Shown one piece after another: positions 53,283 through 62,856 of a stretch of DNA of 64,000 nt. The stretch spans positions 47,217 to 111,216 of the forward strand of contig JAFGCW010000048.1 in assembly GCA_016932435.1 (NCBI GenBank). The letters run 5' to 3'. Each line of letters opens with the position of its first letter. The stretch's first letter is position 1. The notes below the pieces were generated by a model, which was given only the letters and a program-made list of their open reading frames with translations, was not told the DNA's origin and did no database searches. Made by a program: the position numbers and the translations under genes. The stretch is from Dehalococcoidales bacterium (lineage in GTDB: Bacteria; Chloroflexota; Dehalococcoidia; Dehalococcoidales; UBA2162).

Positions 53283-54664
53283 AAATCTTGAATCTGGATT
53301 ATACCGCTATCAAACACGCATTCGATACTCATGATATTACCGTTGCTGTATATGGCCTGGGGAAAATGGGCTTACCTGTTGCGGCGGTGTTTGCCGATGC
53401 AGGAGCTAAAGTAATCGGCGTTGATATTAACCCGGAAGTAGTGGATACAGTAAACAAAGGCGAATGCCCTATTGTCGGTGAACCAGACCTAGCCGAAATC
53501 ACTGAAAGGAATGTAAAAAGTGGTAGGTTATCAGCCACAACAGATGGAGTCAAAGCTGCTCAAGAATCAGATGTAATGATTATACTTGTCCCAAGTTTGC
53601 TGGATGCTGACAAAAATCCTGATTTGTCAGCAGTCAAATCCGTCTGCATGGACATCTCCCGGGGACTTTCTAAAGGTGATCTGGTGATTCTTGAGACTAC
53701 CGTCCCACCTCGCACAACAACTGATTTAGTCTTGAAGTTACTAGAGAAATCAAGACTAAAACGGGATGAATTCGGTTTGGCTTTTTGTCCCGAGAGAACG
53801 AGTTCAGGGAGAGCTATCAGAGATATTAAAGGAGCTTATCCTAAAGTAATCGGTGGAATCGATAAAGAAAGTGCAAATGCCGCAGAGGCTATATATTCGA
53901 TCATTAATGAAAAAGGTACAGTCACGATGTCTGATACTACAGCCGCTGAAATGACGAAACTTTTCGAAGGCCTTTATCGTGATGTTAATATCGCCCTTTC
54001 AAATGAACTGGAAATAATATGCAAAGAGTTAAATCTCTCTTTTCGTGAAATTCTGCCGGTTGTAAATGAAGTATTTGATGAAGATAATAACAGGTATCCT
54101 TTTAACCTACACCAGCCCGGAGCTGGTGTAGGTGGTCACTGTATCCCTGTTTACCCATACTTCGTCACAAAGACAACAAAATCCGATACAAGTCTTCTCC
54201 AGACTGCGAGAAAAATAAACGATTCAATGCCGTTTGTTGTTGTAAGTATGATAACGGACGCGCTGGAAGAGTCTGGAATTCCTGTAGAAAAAGCAAACAT
54301 ATTACTGTTAGGTCTTTCCTTTAGAGGAGGTGTGAAAGAAACAGCCAATTCCCCTGCCATACCTATAATGCGGAAACTACAGGATCTGAAAGCAAATGTT
54401 TACGTATACGATCCGATGTTTTCAGAAGAAGAAATACAAAGTTTCGGAGTAGCGTATGGCGATACTTTTCATGATATGGATTGTATAGCTATCATTACCG
54501 ACCATAAAGAAATTAAAGCATATGACTGGGACGAAATCGGCCAAGAGTTAAGAAGAAAGATAATCATTGACGGTAGAATGATTGTGGATCCTGAGAAAAT
54601 GCAAGAGCTTGGTTATTTGTTCAAAGGTATAGGGTATTCCGAACCAAATATACCCACAACATAA
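53279..54664 (+). CDS. UDP-N-acetyl sugar (UDP-GlcNAc/ManNAc type) 6-dehydrogenase (WbpA-like)
   Basis: 461 residues of the UDP-glucose/GDP-mannose dehydrogenase family. YGLGKMGLPVAAVFADAG is the NAD site, AFCPERTSSGRA and the catalytic cysteine in GAGVGGHCIPVYPYF are conserved. Makes a nucleotide-sugar uronate in two NAD-dependent steps. Coupled to the preceding oxidoreductase, so the four genes from 50645 to 54664 are one operon that could provide UDP-2,3-diacetamido-uronate. Confidence 0.92.
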   Translation: MKILNLDYTAIKHAFDTHDITVAVYGLGKMGLPVAAVFADAGAKVIGVDINPEVVDTVNKGECPIVGEPDLAEITERNVKSGRLSATTDGVKAAQESDVMIILVPSLLDADKNPDLSAVKSVCMDISRGLSKGDLVILETTVPPRTTTDLVLKLLEKSRLKRDEFGLAFCPERTSSGRAIRDIKGAYPKVIGGIDKESANAAEAIYSIINEKGTVTMSDTTAAEMTKLFEGLYRDVNIALSNELEIICKELNLSFREILPVVNEVFDEDNNRYPFNLHQPGAGVGGHCIPVYPYFVTKTTKSDTSLLQTARKINDSMPFVVVSMITDALEESGIPVEKANILLLGLSFRGGVKETANSPAIPIMRKLQDLKANVYVYDPMFSEEEIQSFGVAYGDTFHDMDCIAIITDHKEIKAYDWDEIGQELRRKIIIDGRMIVDPEKMQELGYLFKGIGYSEPNIPTT

Positions 54665-54735
54665 ACGTGTTTTTGATACATTTTTTATTGATAGATGACT
54701 TTCATAAATAAAAATAATATTCATTTTTCATTACT

Positions 54736-56550
54736 ATGCCTAGTTTAAAAACTGATAAAAAAAATCAAAATAGCTCTAACTCAACCTTGCATATAATATG
54801 GTACTTTTTAAAACCATATAAATTGCAGATAATAATTCTGTTAGTCCTGTCGCTGCTGGTCGGCGGACTGGAGGCAGCTATTGTCGTAGCCATTTACCCG
54901 ATACTGAACGCTGCCCTCGACATGGGGACAACACTGACCGGCATTCTCGGAATATTTCAAAAAATAGCTAATTCCTTACCGGTACAAGATGAATTCATTT
55001 CTTTTTGTATTGTCTTTATTATTGTCGCATTGATCACTTTCATGGTCAGGTTAGTCAATATCATCTACAGGTCGAAATTCAGTACGAACCTGGTAAAAAG
55101 ACATCAAAGTAATATTTTTCATAGACTTATGCTAGCCGACTACCAGTATTTTATCGATAACAAGCAGGGAGATCTAATTTATAATATCGCGGTCGCGCCA
55201 TCACAGCTTTCTACACTGGTTCTCTCTGCAACCGAACTGGTATCTCAGGTCGTGTTATCGGTGTCCGTAATTATTCTCTTATTCTCACTTTCATGGAGAG
55301 GAACGATAATCGTCCTGGGAGTAGCTCTCCTTTATTATTTCTCTACAAGGTTTATAGCAAAAGATATATCCTATCCTGCAGGAAAAGGTGAAAGAGATGC
55401 TGCCAGTGAAGGTAATACTGTACTTACCGAGTCGATTGCAGGAATAAAACAAATCAAAACTTTTACCACCGCCGGGAACTGGATAAACAGATTTGCCCAC
55501 TCGGTAGAGAGACGATGGAATTACTCGTTCAGGCAGATCATATGGCAGCAGATCCCTCCATACGCTCTCATGGCGCTGCTCTATATCTCGATCGGATTTA
55601 TATCGATAACCATAAAAGTATCGTCTCCGGAAGACTTTATCGTCATTATTCCTCTCTTCGGGACATTCGCTTTCGCCGCGTTCAGATTATCGCCTATCAT
55701 GAGTTCGGTCGGCATAATGACGATGCAGATCATGGGAGCGCTTCCCAATTCCGAGGTGGTGTACCGCCTGGAGAATGAAGAACTCTCGAAAATCAGGGAT
55801 GGGAGCCTGGATTTTTCCGCCTTCAAATCAGAGATAGAATTCGATAATGTGACGTTTATCCATAAGGGACGCTCGAAAACCTTAAACAACATTAGTCTGT
55901 GCTTTGAAAAAGGAAAGACAACTGCCATAGTCGGCCGGTCCGGCGCCGGGAAAACAACTATCGTTAACCTGTTGCTGCGCCTTTTCGACCCCACCGGCGG
56001 AGAGATAAATATCGACGGTATCGACCTGAGGGATTTTAAGCTGGAATCATGGCTGAATAAAGTAGGTTTTGTCAGCCAGGACATTTTTATGATCAATGAT
56101 ACGATAGAAAATAATATCACCTTTTACGCGAATGCTTATACACAGGAAGAAATTATGAATGCCGCGAAATACGCTGATGCTCACAGCTTTATCATGGAGT
56201 TGCCGGAAGGATACAATACCATGTTAGGCGACAAGGGTATGAAATTGTCCGGCGGGCAGGCGCAGCGGGTAGCCGTTGCCAGGGCGATGATCAGGAATCC
56301 GGAAGTCCTCATTTTCGATGAGGCTACGAATAACCTGGATACTATTTCGGAACTGGCTGTTCAGAGAGCTATCGAGCAGATAGCGAGGGACCACACCGTG
56401 ATAATAATCGCCCACCGCCTGTCCACCATCGCCAATGCTGATAAAATAATAATGCTCAAAGACGGACAGGTCATAGAACAGGGAACGCATGAAGAATTAC
56501 TGGAGAAGAAAGGATTATATTGGGAGCTATATAGGAGTCAAAAGAGTTAA
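54736..56550 (+). CDS. ABC transporter, fused permease and ATPase (MsbA-like exporter)
   Basis: 604 residues: six transmembrane helices in the first 330, then the ATPase with Walker A GRSGAGKTT, Q-loop VSQDIFM, signature LSGGQAQR and Walker B LIFDEATNNLD. Probably flips or exports a lipid-linked glycan or lipid. The first 100 bases are AT-rich like the previous gene; the rest is notably more GC-rich, hinting at a mosaic origin. No ribosome site is evident. Confidence 0.93.
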   Translation: MPSLKTDKKNQNSSNSTLHIIWYFLKPYKLQIIILLVLSLLVGGLEAAIVVAIYPILNAALDMGTTLTGILGIFQKIANSLPVQDEFISFCIVFIIVALITFMVRLVNIIYRSKFSTNLVKRHQSNIFHRLMLADYQYFIDNKQGDLIYNIAVAPSQLSTLVLSATELVSQVVLSVSVIILLFSLSWRGTIIVLGVALLYYFSTRFIAKDISYPAGKGERDAASEGNTVLTESIAGIKQIKTFTTAGNWINRFAHSVERRWNYSFRQIIWQQIPPYALMALLYISIGFISITIKVSSPEDFIVIIPLFGTFAFAAFRLSPIMSSVGIMTMQIMGALPNSEVVYRLENEELSKIRDGSLDFSAFKSEIEFDNVTFIHKGRSKTLNNISLCFEKGKTTAIVGRSGAGKTTIVNLLLRLFDPTGGEINIDGIDLRDFKLESWLNKVGFVSQDIFMINDTIENNITFYANAYTQEEIMNAAKYADAHSFIMELPEGYNTMLGDKGMKLSGGQAQRVAVARAMIRNPEVLIFDEATNNLDTISELAVQRAIEQIARDHTVIIIAHRLSTIANADKIIMLKDGQVIEQGTHEELLEKKGLYWELYRSQKS

Positions 56551-56620
56551 ATTATATTAAACTATTTTAACTAACTACAACTATTGTGAAGAAAACAGCC
56601 AGTTTACAGGGTAATGTAAT

Positions 56621-57550
56621 ATGAAGATCTTACACATTGGAGATACTGCAGGAATCCCACAAATACTATCCAGGCAACAAAAGAATGAAGGCATTAAAAG
56701 CGATGTATATATGTTTAGAAAAGATCATCCATTTGGGTATGAGTATGATATTTTATATGAAAGAAAAGGTTATTTTAAGAATGGTTATTTCCCAACACTT
56801 AGAGGCATAGTAGACAACATAATACTTATGTCAAAATACGATGTGCTTCATTTTCACGTTTCTTCATTATGGCATGATGGAAAAGACTGTTTACTTTGGA
56901 AATTGATGGGAAAGAGAGTAATTTTACATTATCATGGAACTAAACTTAGAGAAAACGGAGAAACGCGATATCATGAGAGATTCACAGATGTCGCATTGGT
57001 TTCTACACCCGATCTACTTCAACATTCTTTAAGAGCAATATGGATACCAAATCCTATAGATATTCAAGAAAATATGCCCATAAATAGAGTATGTAGTGAA
57101 GAAGTGAATATATTCCACTCTACAACTAATTGGGAGGGAAAAGGAACGGCATATATTGTTGATGCAGTTAATCAACTTAAAAAAGAAGGCTATAAAATAA
57201 AGTTTATACTAAATGATAAGTACAAATTACATAGAGAGCTTATTGAAGATATAAAGCAAGCAGATATTATTGTTGACCAGTTATTAACAGGATGGTATGG
57301 AGTTACAGCTATAGAAGCTATGGCTCTAAAGAAAGCAGTGTGCGTGTTTATAAGAGAAGATTTAATGAAGTATCTTCCTTTTCTACCTTTTTGTATCGTT
57401 TCAAAGAATGATTTGGTTCAAAAATTAAGAGCATTAATCGTAGAAAGGGAGTTAAGAGAAGAACTTGGGGAAAAAGGTAGAAAATTTGTTGAACAAGTCC
57501 ATGATGTGAAATTAGTGAATGAAAAAGTAATGAGATTGTATGAGGGATAG
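56621..57550 (+). CDS. Glycosyltransferase, GT4-like
   Basis: 309 residues. Two Rossmann halves are discernible: VLHFHVSSLWHDGKD and VILHYHGT in the first, VNIFHSTTNWEGKGTAYIVDAVNQLKKEG-type and YGVTAIEAMALKKAVCVF in the second (EAMA replaces the E-x7-E). The coding sequence is very AT-rich compared with its neighbour. Acceptor and donor unknown. Confidence 0.78.
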   Translation: MKILHIGDTAGIPQILSRQQKNEGIKSDVYMFRKDHPFGYEYDILYERKGYFKNGYFPTLRGIVDNIILMSKYDVLHFHVSSLWHDGKDCLLWKLMGKRVILHYHGTKLRENGETRYHERFTDVALVSTPDLLQHSLRAIWIPNPIDIQENMPINRVCSEEVNIFHSTTNWEGKGTAYIVDAVNQLKKEGYKIKFILNDKYKLHRELIEDIKQADIIVDQLLTGWYGVTAIEAMALKKAVCVFIREDLMKYLPFLPFCIVSKNDLVQKLRALIVERELREELGEKGRKFVEQVHDVKLVNEKVMRLYEG

Positions 57551-57664
57551 TAAAAGTAGCCTAATTTACTCCAGTTTCATGGGGTTCACCGCACATACGA
57601 TGAGTATAACTTCGGCTAGTAAGGTATATTTATTTATGAGAATGAACGAAGTGACCCCTATTCC

Positions 57665-57680
57665 TAGTTTTTAAAAACTA
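57665..57680. terminator. Perfect 16-bp palindrome between convergent glycosyltransferase genes
   Basis: TAGTTTTTAAAAACTA is a perfect palindrome located between two convergent genes. A/T-only stems are weak, so a bidirectional terminator role is tentative. Confidence 0.35.
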
Positions 57681-57712
57681 TCCATGAGCTGGCAGTTTCT
57701 GAGTTCAGGTGA

Positions 57713-59047
57713 TTACTGTATTATCGTATTAAATATTCCGGCTAATTTTCTTGTTTGCTCTTTCCGAGTATAACCTTCGATGGCTTTTCTGTCAGGTTTA
57801 TAATTAAACGTAATTTTACCGTCGTGTTTAAATTCTTTTAGCCATTCCAATAAAGTATGTTCTATATCTTCGACTGCGCACAAACTTGTTCCGGCCCCGG
57901 TATTTTTTAGTAACTCCTCGATGACATCAACTTTCATCCCGATACTTAAAATTGGTCTTGATGCTCCTAGATATTCGAAAATTTTAGCAGAATAAAGCCC
58001 CTTTTCTTTCTGGTCATTCCAAGAGAGTTGCAGCAGAACGGTCGACTCTTTTTGTTTTCTAATGCTCTCATTAAAAGGAATCGGTCCGCAGATTCTTAAA
58101 AAGGATTTGATATTATATTTTTCCGCTATTGGCGAGATAATATCAATTACATTATCGCCGTAAAAACGCACCTCAAGATCATTCTCATTAAGTATATTCT
58201 TATCTCTTAATTCAGCTATTGCATGAAAAAGAGGAGTGGGATCTTGCTTGCCGGGGTACACCCTACCTGTGTACGTAATAGTAAATTTCGGTAATACCTG
58301 CACACCATCTTTATAATCGTCTTCATCGAAACCATTTGTTATTATGCTGGTTTTTTTTGCATGAAGTTTCTCCAATTTCTGTCCGAGGGGTTCAGATACC
58401 GTGACGAGTATGCTTGAATTACTCATAGTCCTCTTTTCCCATGTCTTCTCTATAAAATGAAAAGGCTCGATTTTCTTAGTATTATGATTAAGACTCCACA
58501 AATCCCTAAAATCAGCTACCCACGGTATTTTTGTATGACTATGAAGTTTTGAAGCAATTACATGGCATACTGCCGGACTATAAGTGCTGAAAATAACATC
58601 AATATTATACTTCTTTATAAGTTCAAATCCTTCCGTTATTCCAGACTTGTACCAACCCATAGGACCTGTTAATTCACTTACTAAAGAATTCGTATAGATG
58701 GGTCTGGCCAGACGTATAAAATTCAGTGCGATATTTTTCCAATTTAAATTTGTATTTTGTTTACGTTTAATTGAAACAGGAACATCATTCATTTCTCTTG
58801 TTACCAGTTTTTTCGTAAGGAAACTATCTATAGAATGATATGATGTACTGTATATTCTTTCATTATCTGTCTCAACTGGTATAGAGGCTGGGAATTCAAT
58901 GGGCTTCTTTGCCGTAAGAATTATTGGATCCCAACCAAATTGGGGTAAATATTTGGCAAATTTACCTATTCGTAAAGAAGCTATTTTATTCTCCGGTGGA
59001 AAAAAATATGAAATTATAAGTACTTTATTTTTGTTGTTTGTAATCAC
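57713..59047 (-). CDS. Glycosyltransferase family 4 protein
   Basis: 444 residues. An N-terminal domain with VLIISYFFPPENKIASLRIGK, typical of GT4 capsule enzymes, a middle WVADFRDLW and a C-terminal domain with FTITYTGRVYPGKQDPTP and KIFEYLGASRPILSIG. Similar proteins transfer sugars to lipid carriers or glycans outside cell-wall synthesis. It is the only minus-strand gene among the sugar genes. Confidence 0.85.
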   Translation of the reverse strand: MITNNKNKVLIISYFFPPENKIASLRIGKFAKYLPQFGWDPIILTAKKPIEFPASIPVETDNERIYSTSYHSIDSFLTKKLVTREMNDVPVSIKRKQNTNLNWKNIALNFIRLARPIYTNSLVSELTGPMGWYKSGITEGFELIKKYNIDVIFSTYSPAVCHVIASKLHSHTKIPWVADFRDLWSLNHNTKKIEPFHFIEKTWEKRTMSNSSILVTVSEPLGQKLEKLHAKKTSIITNGFDEDDYKDGVQVLPKFTITYTGRVYPGKQDPTPLFHAIAELRDKNILNENDLEVRFYGDNVIDIISPIAEKYNIKSFLRICGPIPFNESIRKQKESTVLLQLSWNDQKEKGLYSAKIFEYLGASRPILSIGMKVDVIEELLKNTGAGTSLCAVEDIEHTLLEWLKEFKHDGKITFNYKPDRKAIEGYTRKEQTRKLAGIFNTIIQ

Positions 59048-59154
59048 TTTTATGTTCCAGATATATTAAACAGTGTTTATGATAGAAAGACAATATAGAA
59101 CAACGTAATGAAAAGAGTCTTTAATACGTTGAAACTACCCTGCAACAACTGTGT

Positions 59155-59160
59155 TATAAT
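59155..59160 (+). promoter_or_regulatory. -10 box of a leaderless methyltransferase gene
   Basis: Extended -10 TGT-TATAAT ends at 59160 and the ATG is at 59167, the same six-base gap as at 5935-5947. No Shine-Dalgarno is possible in between. Confidence 0.6.
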
Positions 59161-59166
59161 GACGTT

Positions 59167-59973
59167 ATGAAAAATTTGTTCAACACAAAAAAGGCAATCT
59201 CACGGACTGCTGACACCATGAACAAAGAAAATGACTCCAGTAAAACAGTAATTGAGTTTTATTCAGAAAGATATACAAGAGAACGCGATTGGGAAGCATT
59301 TGACTATACATATGGTTTACGAAATCCGGTCGGCTATTATTTAAATCACAGACTACGTTACACCTTAATTCAAGCCATTAACAAACAAAAACTGATTCTT
59401 GGCGATAAGAGTATACTCGATATCGGCTGTGGTTACGGCACCTTACTTAGATTCCTTGCTGAAATTAGAGGTACAAGCCAGAAACTCATTGGAATCGATA
59501 TAACCCCTGAAAGAATCTCGAAAGCCAAGTCGATAAACTCTAATATCAGTTTATTGGTCGGTGACGCTGTTTCTCTGCCGTTTGAGGACGAATCATTCGA
59601 TATGGTGACTCAATTTGATACGTTCGAACACTTTCTTGATGAAGAAACACGTCAAAAAGCAGCAAGCGAAATCAGTAGGATTCTAAAACCTGAAGGATTT
59701 TTTATATGGTATGACTTGTTACCCTTCAGGAGCAGTTCAACCGCAGTTAATAGAGGATATTCCCTCAAGGAAGTACAGACCCTATTTAGTAAATTTGAAT
59801 TAATCTATACCAAACCTTTTTTAGTAAAATTTAGTTTAGGTTTTTGGACTTTATTACCGGGTTATTTCCTACCCAGGTTCTCTTTTTTACTAGCCGATTT
59901 CATCGAAAGATTACCGTTCACAAATCATAATAATCTGATTGTACTAATGAAAAAATTTAAGATAGATAACTAA
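59167..59973 (+). CDS. SAM-dependent methyltransferase
   Basis: 268 residues. Motif I ILDIGCGYGTLLRFL (about 78-92), GIDITPERISKA, and motif IV FDMVTQFDTFEHFLDE; a C-terminal hydrophobic segment (FSLGFWTLLPGYFLPRF) may touch the membrane. It probably O-methylates a sugar of the surface glycan. Could start at an internal ATG 59218, but the leaderless promoter favours 59167. Confidence 0.82.
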   Translation: MKNLFNTKKAISRTADTMNKENDSSKTVIEFYSERYTRERDWEAFDYTYGLRNPVGYYLNHRLRYTLIQAINKQKLILGDKSILDIGCGYGTLLRFLAEIRGTSQKLIGIDITPERISKAKSINSNISLLVGDAVSLPFEDESFDMVTQFDTFEHFLDEETRQKAASEISRILKPEGFFIWYDLLPFRSSSTAVNRGYSLKEVQTLFSKFELIYTKPFLVKFSLGFWTLLPGYFLPRFSFLLADFIERLPFTNHNNLIVLMKKFKIDN

Positions 59974-59998
59974 TTTTCAGCTTAAATTGGGAGATTAT

Positions 59999-60988
59999 AT
60001 GAACTGGCAAAATAAAAAAATTTTAGTAACGGGAGCCGGAGGTTTTATCGGCAGTACTCTTGTAGAGAAATTGGTTGATTTGGGAGCTAATGTAAAAGCT
60101 TTTGTTAGATATAATTCTCGCAATGACCAGGGTATGATCGAATTACTATCTCGGGAAATCAGAAATAATATAGAAATCATTTCAGGTGACTTGAGAGACT
60201 TTGAAACAGTAAAGGAATCAGTAAAAAATGTTTCCATAATTTTTCATCTAGGAGCGCTAATCGCTATTCCTTATTCATATATGCATCCGAGAGAGTACGT
60301 GGAGACAAACATTGTTGGTACACTGAACGTATTAAGTGCAGCCAGGGATTATGAAGTTGAAAAGATAATACACACTTCGACAAGCGAGGTTTACGGCAGT
60401 GCCAGATATGTTCCTATCGATGAGAATCATCCTTTACAGGGGCAATCTCCATATTCAGCGACTAAAATCGGTGCTGATGCTCTTGCCGAAAGTTTTTATC
60501 GTTCATACAATATGCCGGTTGCGGTCATCAGACCGTTTAATACTTTTGGTCCCAAGCAATCCGCAAGAGCAGTTATTCCAACTATTATCACACAAGCATT
60601 AACACAAAATAACTTATCTCTAGGCTCATTACACCCGACCAGAGATTACACTTATATCGACGACATGGTCCAGGCCTTTGTTAAAGTGGCAGAATCACCG
60701 AATTCAAACGGGGAAGTTATCAACATTGGATCGAATTTTGAAGTTTCTATAGGAGATATTGCCCGTAAAGTCCTGAATATATTGAACAAAAATATTGAAA
60801 TTATTAGCGATGAACAACGAATAAGACCCGAAAAAAGCGAAGTACAAAGGTTGTGGTGTGATAACAGTAAAGCAAAAAATATGATAGGATGGGCGCCTGT
60901 AATAAGTTTCGATGAAGGTTTAAGTCAGACCATCGAATGGATATCTAACCGCATGGACTTGTATAAATCTGAAATGTATAATGTGTAA
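59999..60988 (+). CDS. NAD-dependent sugar-nucleotide 4,6-dehydratase/epimerase (LegB-like)
   Basis: 329 residues of extended SDR fold. GAGGFIGS near residue 11, VRYNSRNDQGMI, the catalytic TSTSEVYG and YSATK, and RPFNTFGPKQSARAVIPTIITQ resemble LegB-type UDP-N-acetylglucosamine 4,6-dehydratases. ATG 59999 has GGGAG seven bases upstream. It heads a tight set with the nucleotidyltransferase and second aminotransferase. Confidence 0.85.
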   Translation: MNWQNKKILVTGAGGFIGSTLVEKLVDLGANVKAFVRYNSRNDQGMIELLSREIRNNIEIISGDLRDFETVKESVKNVSIIFHLGALIAIPYSYMHPREYVETNIVGTLNVLSAARDYEVEKIIHTSTSEVYGSARYVPIDENHPLQGQSPYSATKIGADALAESFYRSYNMPVAVIRPFNTFGPKQSARAVIPTIITQALTQNNLSLGSLHPTRDYTYIDDMVQAFVKVAESPNSNGEVINIGSNFEVSIGDIARKVLNILNKNIEIISDEQRIRPEKSEVQRLWCDNSKAKNMIGWAPVISFDEGLSQTIEWISNRMDLYKSEMYNV

Positions 60989-60991
60989 AAA

Positions 60992-61708
60992 ATGAAAACA
61001 GTAATTCTTGCTGGTGGGAAGGGAACAAGGTTAAAACCGTACACTGTTAACTTTCCCAAGCCTTTAATGCCAATCGGAGACATGCCTATCCTTGAGATTA
61101 TTGTTCGTCAGTTAAAATCTCATGGTCTAGATGACTTGATTATTACAGTCGGTCACCTCAGCGAACTAATCAAGGCATTTTTCGAAGATGGAATGAGATT
61201 TGGGGTTAATATCAAATATTCTAAAGAAGATAAACCGCTGGGAACAATAGGCTGCCTGTCACTCATAAAAAAAGACTTAAATGAAACATTTCTCATGATA
61301 AATGGAGATACATTAACAACACTGAATTTCCAAGATCTGGTTAGTTATCATAAGAATAATGGTGCTATTGGTACTATCGCCTTAAAAAAAAGAGAGAGCT
61401 ACATTGATTTCGGTACTGTTGAAATCGATACTGACAATAATATTCAAGCATATATCGAAAAGCCTACCCTAACTCATCAAGTAAGTATGGGAGTTTACGT
61501 GTTTGAACCAAAGTTGCTTGAATATATCGAATATAATAAAAGACTCGATTTTCCGGATCTGATTCAAACACTCATTAAAGAAGGAGAAATAGTAAGGGGT
61601 TATCTTTTTGATGACTACTGGTTGGATATCGGACGACCTGATGATTACGAAAAAGCTGCAGAAGATTATGAAAAAATAAAGAACAAAATCATATTCATTC
61701 CGGAGTAA
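60992..61708 (+). CDS. Sugar-phosphate nucleotidyltransferase
   Basis: 238 residues with the nucleotide-binding AGGKGTRLKPYT at the start, PKPLMPI, GDTLTTL and YLFDDYWLDIGRP. This is the RmlA/GlmU/HddC-like fold without an acetyltransferase domain. It would activate a hexose- or heptose-phosphate for the glycan. Three bases after the preceding gene. Confidence 0.88.
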   Translation: MKTVILAGGKGTRLKPYTVNFPKPLMPIGDMPILEIIVRQLKSHGLDDLIITVGHLSELIKAFFEDGMRFGVNIKYSKEDKPLGTIGCLSLIKKDLNETFLMINGDTLTTLNFQDLVSYHKNNGAIGTIALKKRESYIDFGTVEIDTDNNIQAYIEKPTLTHQVSMGVYVFEPKLLEYIEYNKRLDFPDLIQTLIKEGEIVRGYLFDDYWLDIGRPDDYEKAAEDYEKIKNKIIFIPE

Positions 61709-61718
61709 ACAGAAGTAA

Positions 61719-62849
61719 ATGGTATGGAAAATAGCTCTTTCAGATATCGACCTTGACGAACAGGAAATAAATGCTGTAACTGATGTCTTAGAATCAAAGT
61801 GGCTCACTATGGGTGAAATAACACAGCAATTCGAGACCGCCTTTAAGAAATATCTTGGGATTAAGTATGCTTTTGCTGTATCCAATTGTACTGCTGCCTT
61901 ACATATTGCTCATACGGTTTTAAATATCAAAGAAGGTGATGAAGTAATTTGCCCCTCTCTCACTTTTATAGCCACGGCTAATTCCATTTTATATACAGGC
62001 GCCACTCCTGTTTTTTCCGATATTATGGGCTTTGATAATTTAAATGTCTCTCCTGAGGATATTAGGAGGAAAATCACCCGTAAAACTAAAGCAATAACGG
62101 TTGTCCATTATGGAGGTAATCCATGTGAAATGAATGAAATTCTGGAGATTGCCCGTGAGCATAATCTTAAAGTAATTGAAGACGCAGCCCATGCCCCCGG
62201 AGCGGATTATAAAGGCAAGAAGTGCGGAACAATTGGAGATATCGGCTGCTTTAGTTTTTTCTCTAATAAAAACATGGCTACCGGCGAAGGCGGCATGATT
62301 GTAACGAATAATGATGAATTAGGTGAGAAAATAAGATTGCTTAGATCGCATGGGATGACTACTTTAACCCTGGACCGGCATAAAGGACACGCCTATAGTT
62401 ATGACGTAACTGATTTGGGCTATAATTACCGAATAGACGAAATGAGGTCGGCACTTGGTTTAGTCCAACTCAAGAAACTCGAAAAAAATAATAGACGACG
62501 AAAGCATATCGTTGATGAATATCAAAGAGGCTTGAAAGAGTTAAAAGAAATATCAATTCCTTTTAACTTGTCGGAAGGGACTTCCTCTAATCACATTTTC
62601 CCCGTGCTTTTACAAAAGGGCACGCGTGATCGATTTATGGAGAAGCTTAAGGAGAGGGGTATCCAAACCAGTATTCATTATCCCCCCATCCATTTGTTCA
62701 GATATTATCGAGATAGATTTGGATACAAACAAGGTACGTTACCATTCACAGAAGAGATTGGAGAAAAAGAAGTGACACTTCCCCTACACCCTATTATGAC
62801 TGATGGTGACGTCAAATATATAGTAAATAGTATCAAGGAAATTCTTTAA
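61719..62849 (+). CDS. DegT/DnrJ/EryC1 sugar aminotransferase (second copy)
   Basis: 376 residues with PLP Lys184 in FFSNKNMATGEGG, VSNCTAALHIAH and EDAAHAPGA. With the LegB-like dehydratase upstream it would aminate the 4-keto-6-deoxy intermediate at C4. It is clearly different in sequence from the copy at 50645, so each probably serves its own sugar. Confidence 0.88.
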   Translation: MVWKIALSDIDLDEQEINAVTDVLESKWLTMGEITQQFETAFKKYLGIKYAFAVSNCTAALHIAHTVLNIKEGDEVICPSLTFIATANSILYTGATPVFSDIMGFDNLNVSPEDIRRKITRKTKAITVVHYGGNPCEMNEILEIAREHNLKVIEDAAHAPGADYKGKKCGTIGDIGCFSFFSNKNMATGEGGMIVTNNDELGEKIRLLRSHGMTTLTLDRHKGHAYSYDVTDLGYNYRIDEMRSALGLVQLKKLEKNNRRRKHIVDEYQRGLKELKEISIPFNLSEGTSSNHIFPVLLQKGTRDRFMEKLKERGIQTSIHYPPIHLFRYYRDRFGYKQGTLPFTEEIGEKEVTLPLHPIMTDGDVKYIVNSIKEIL

Positions 62850-62856
62850 TTTACAT

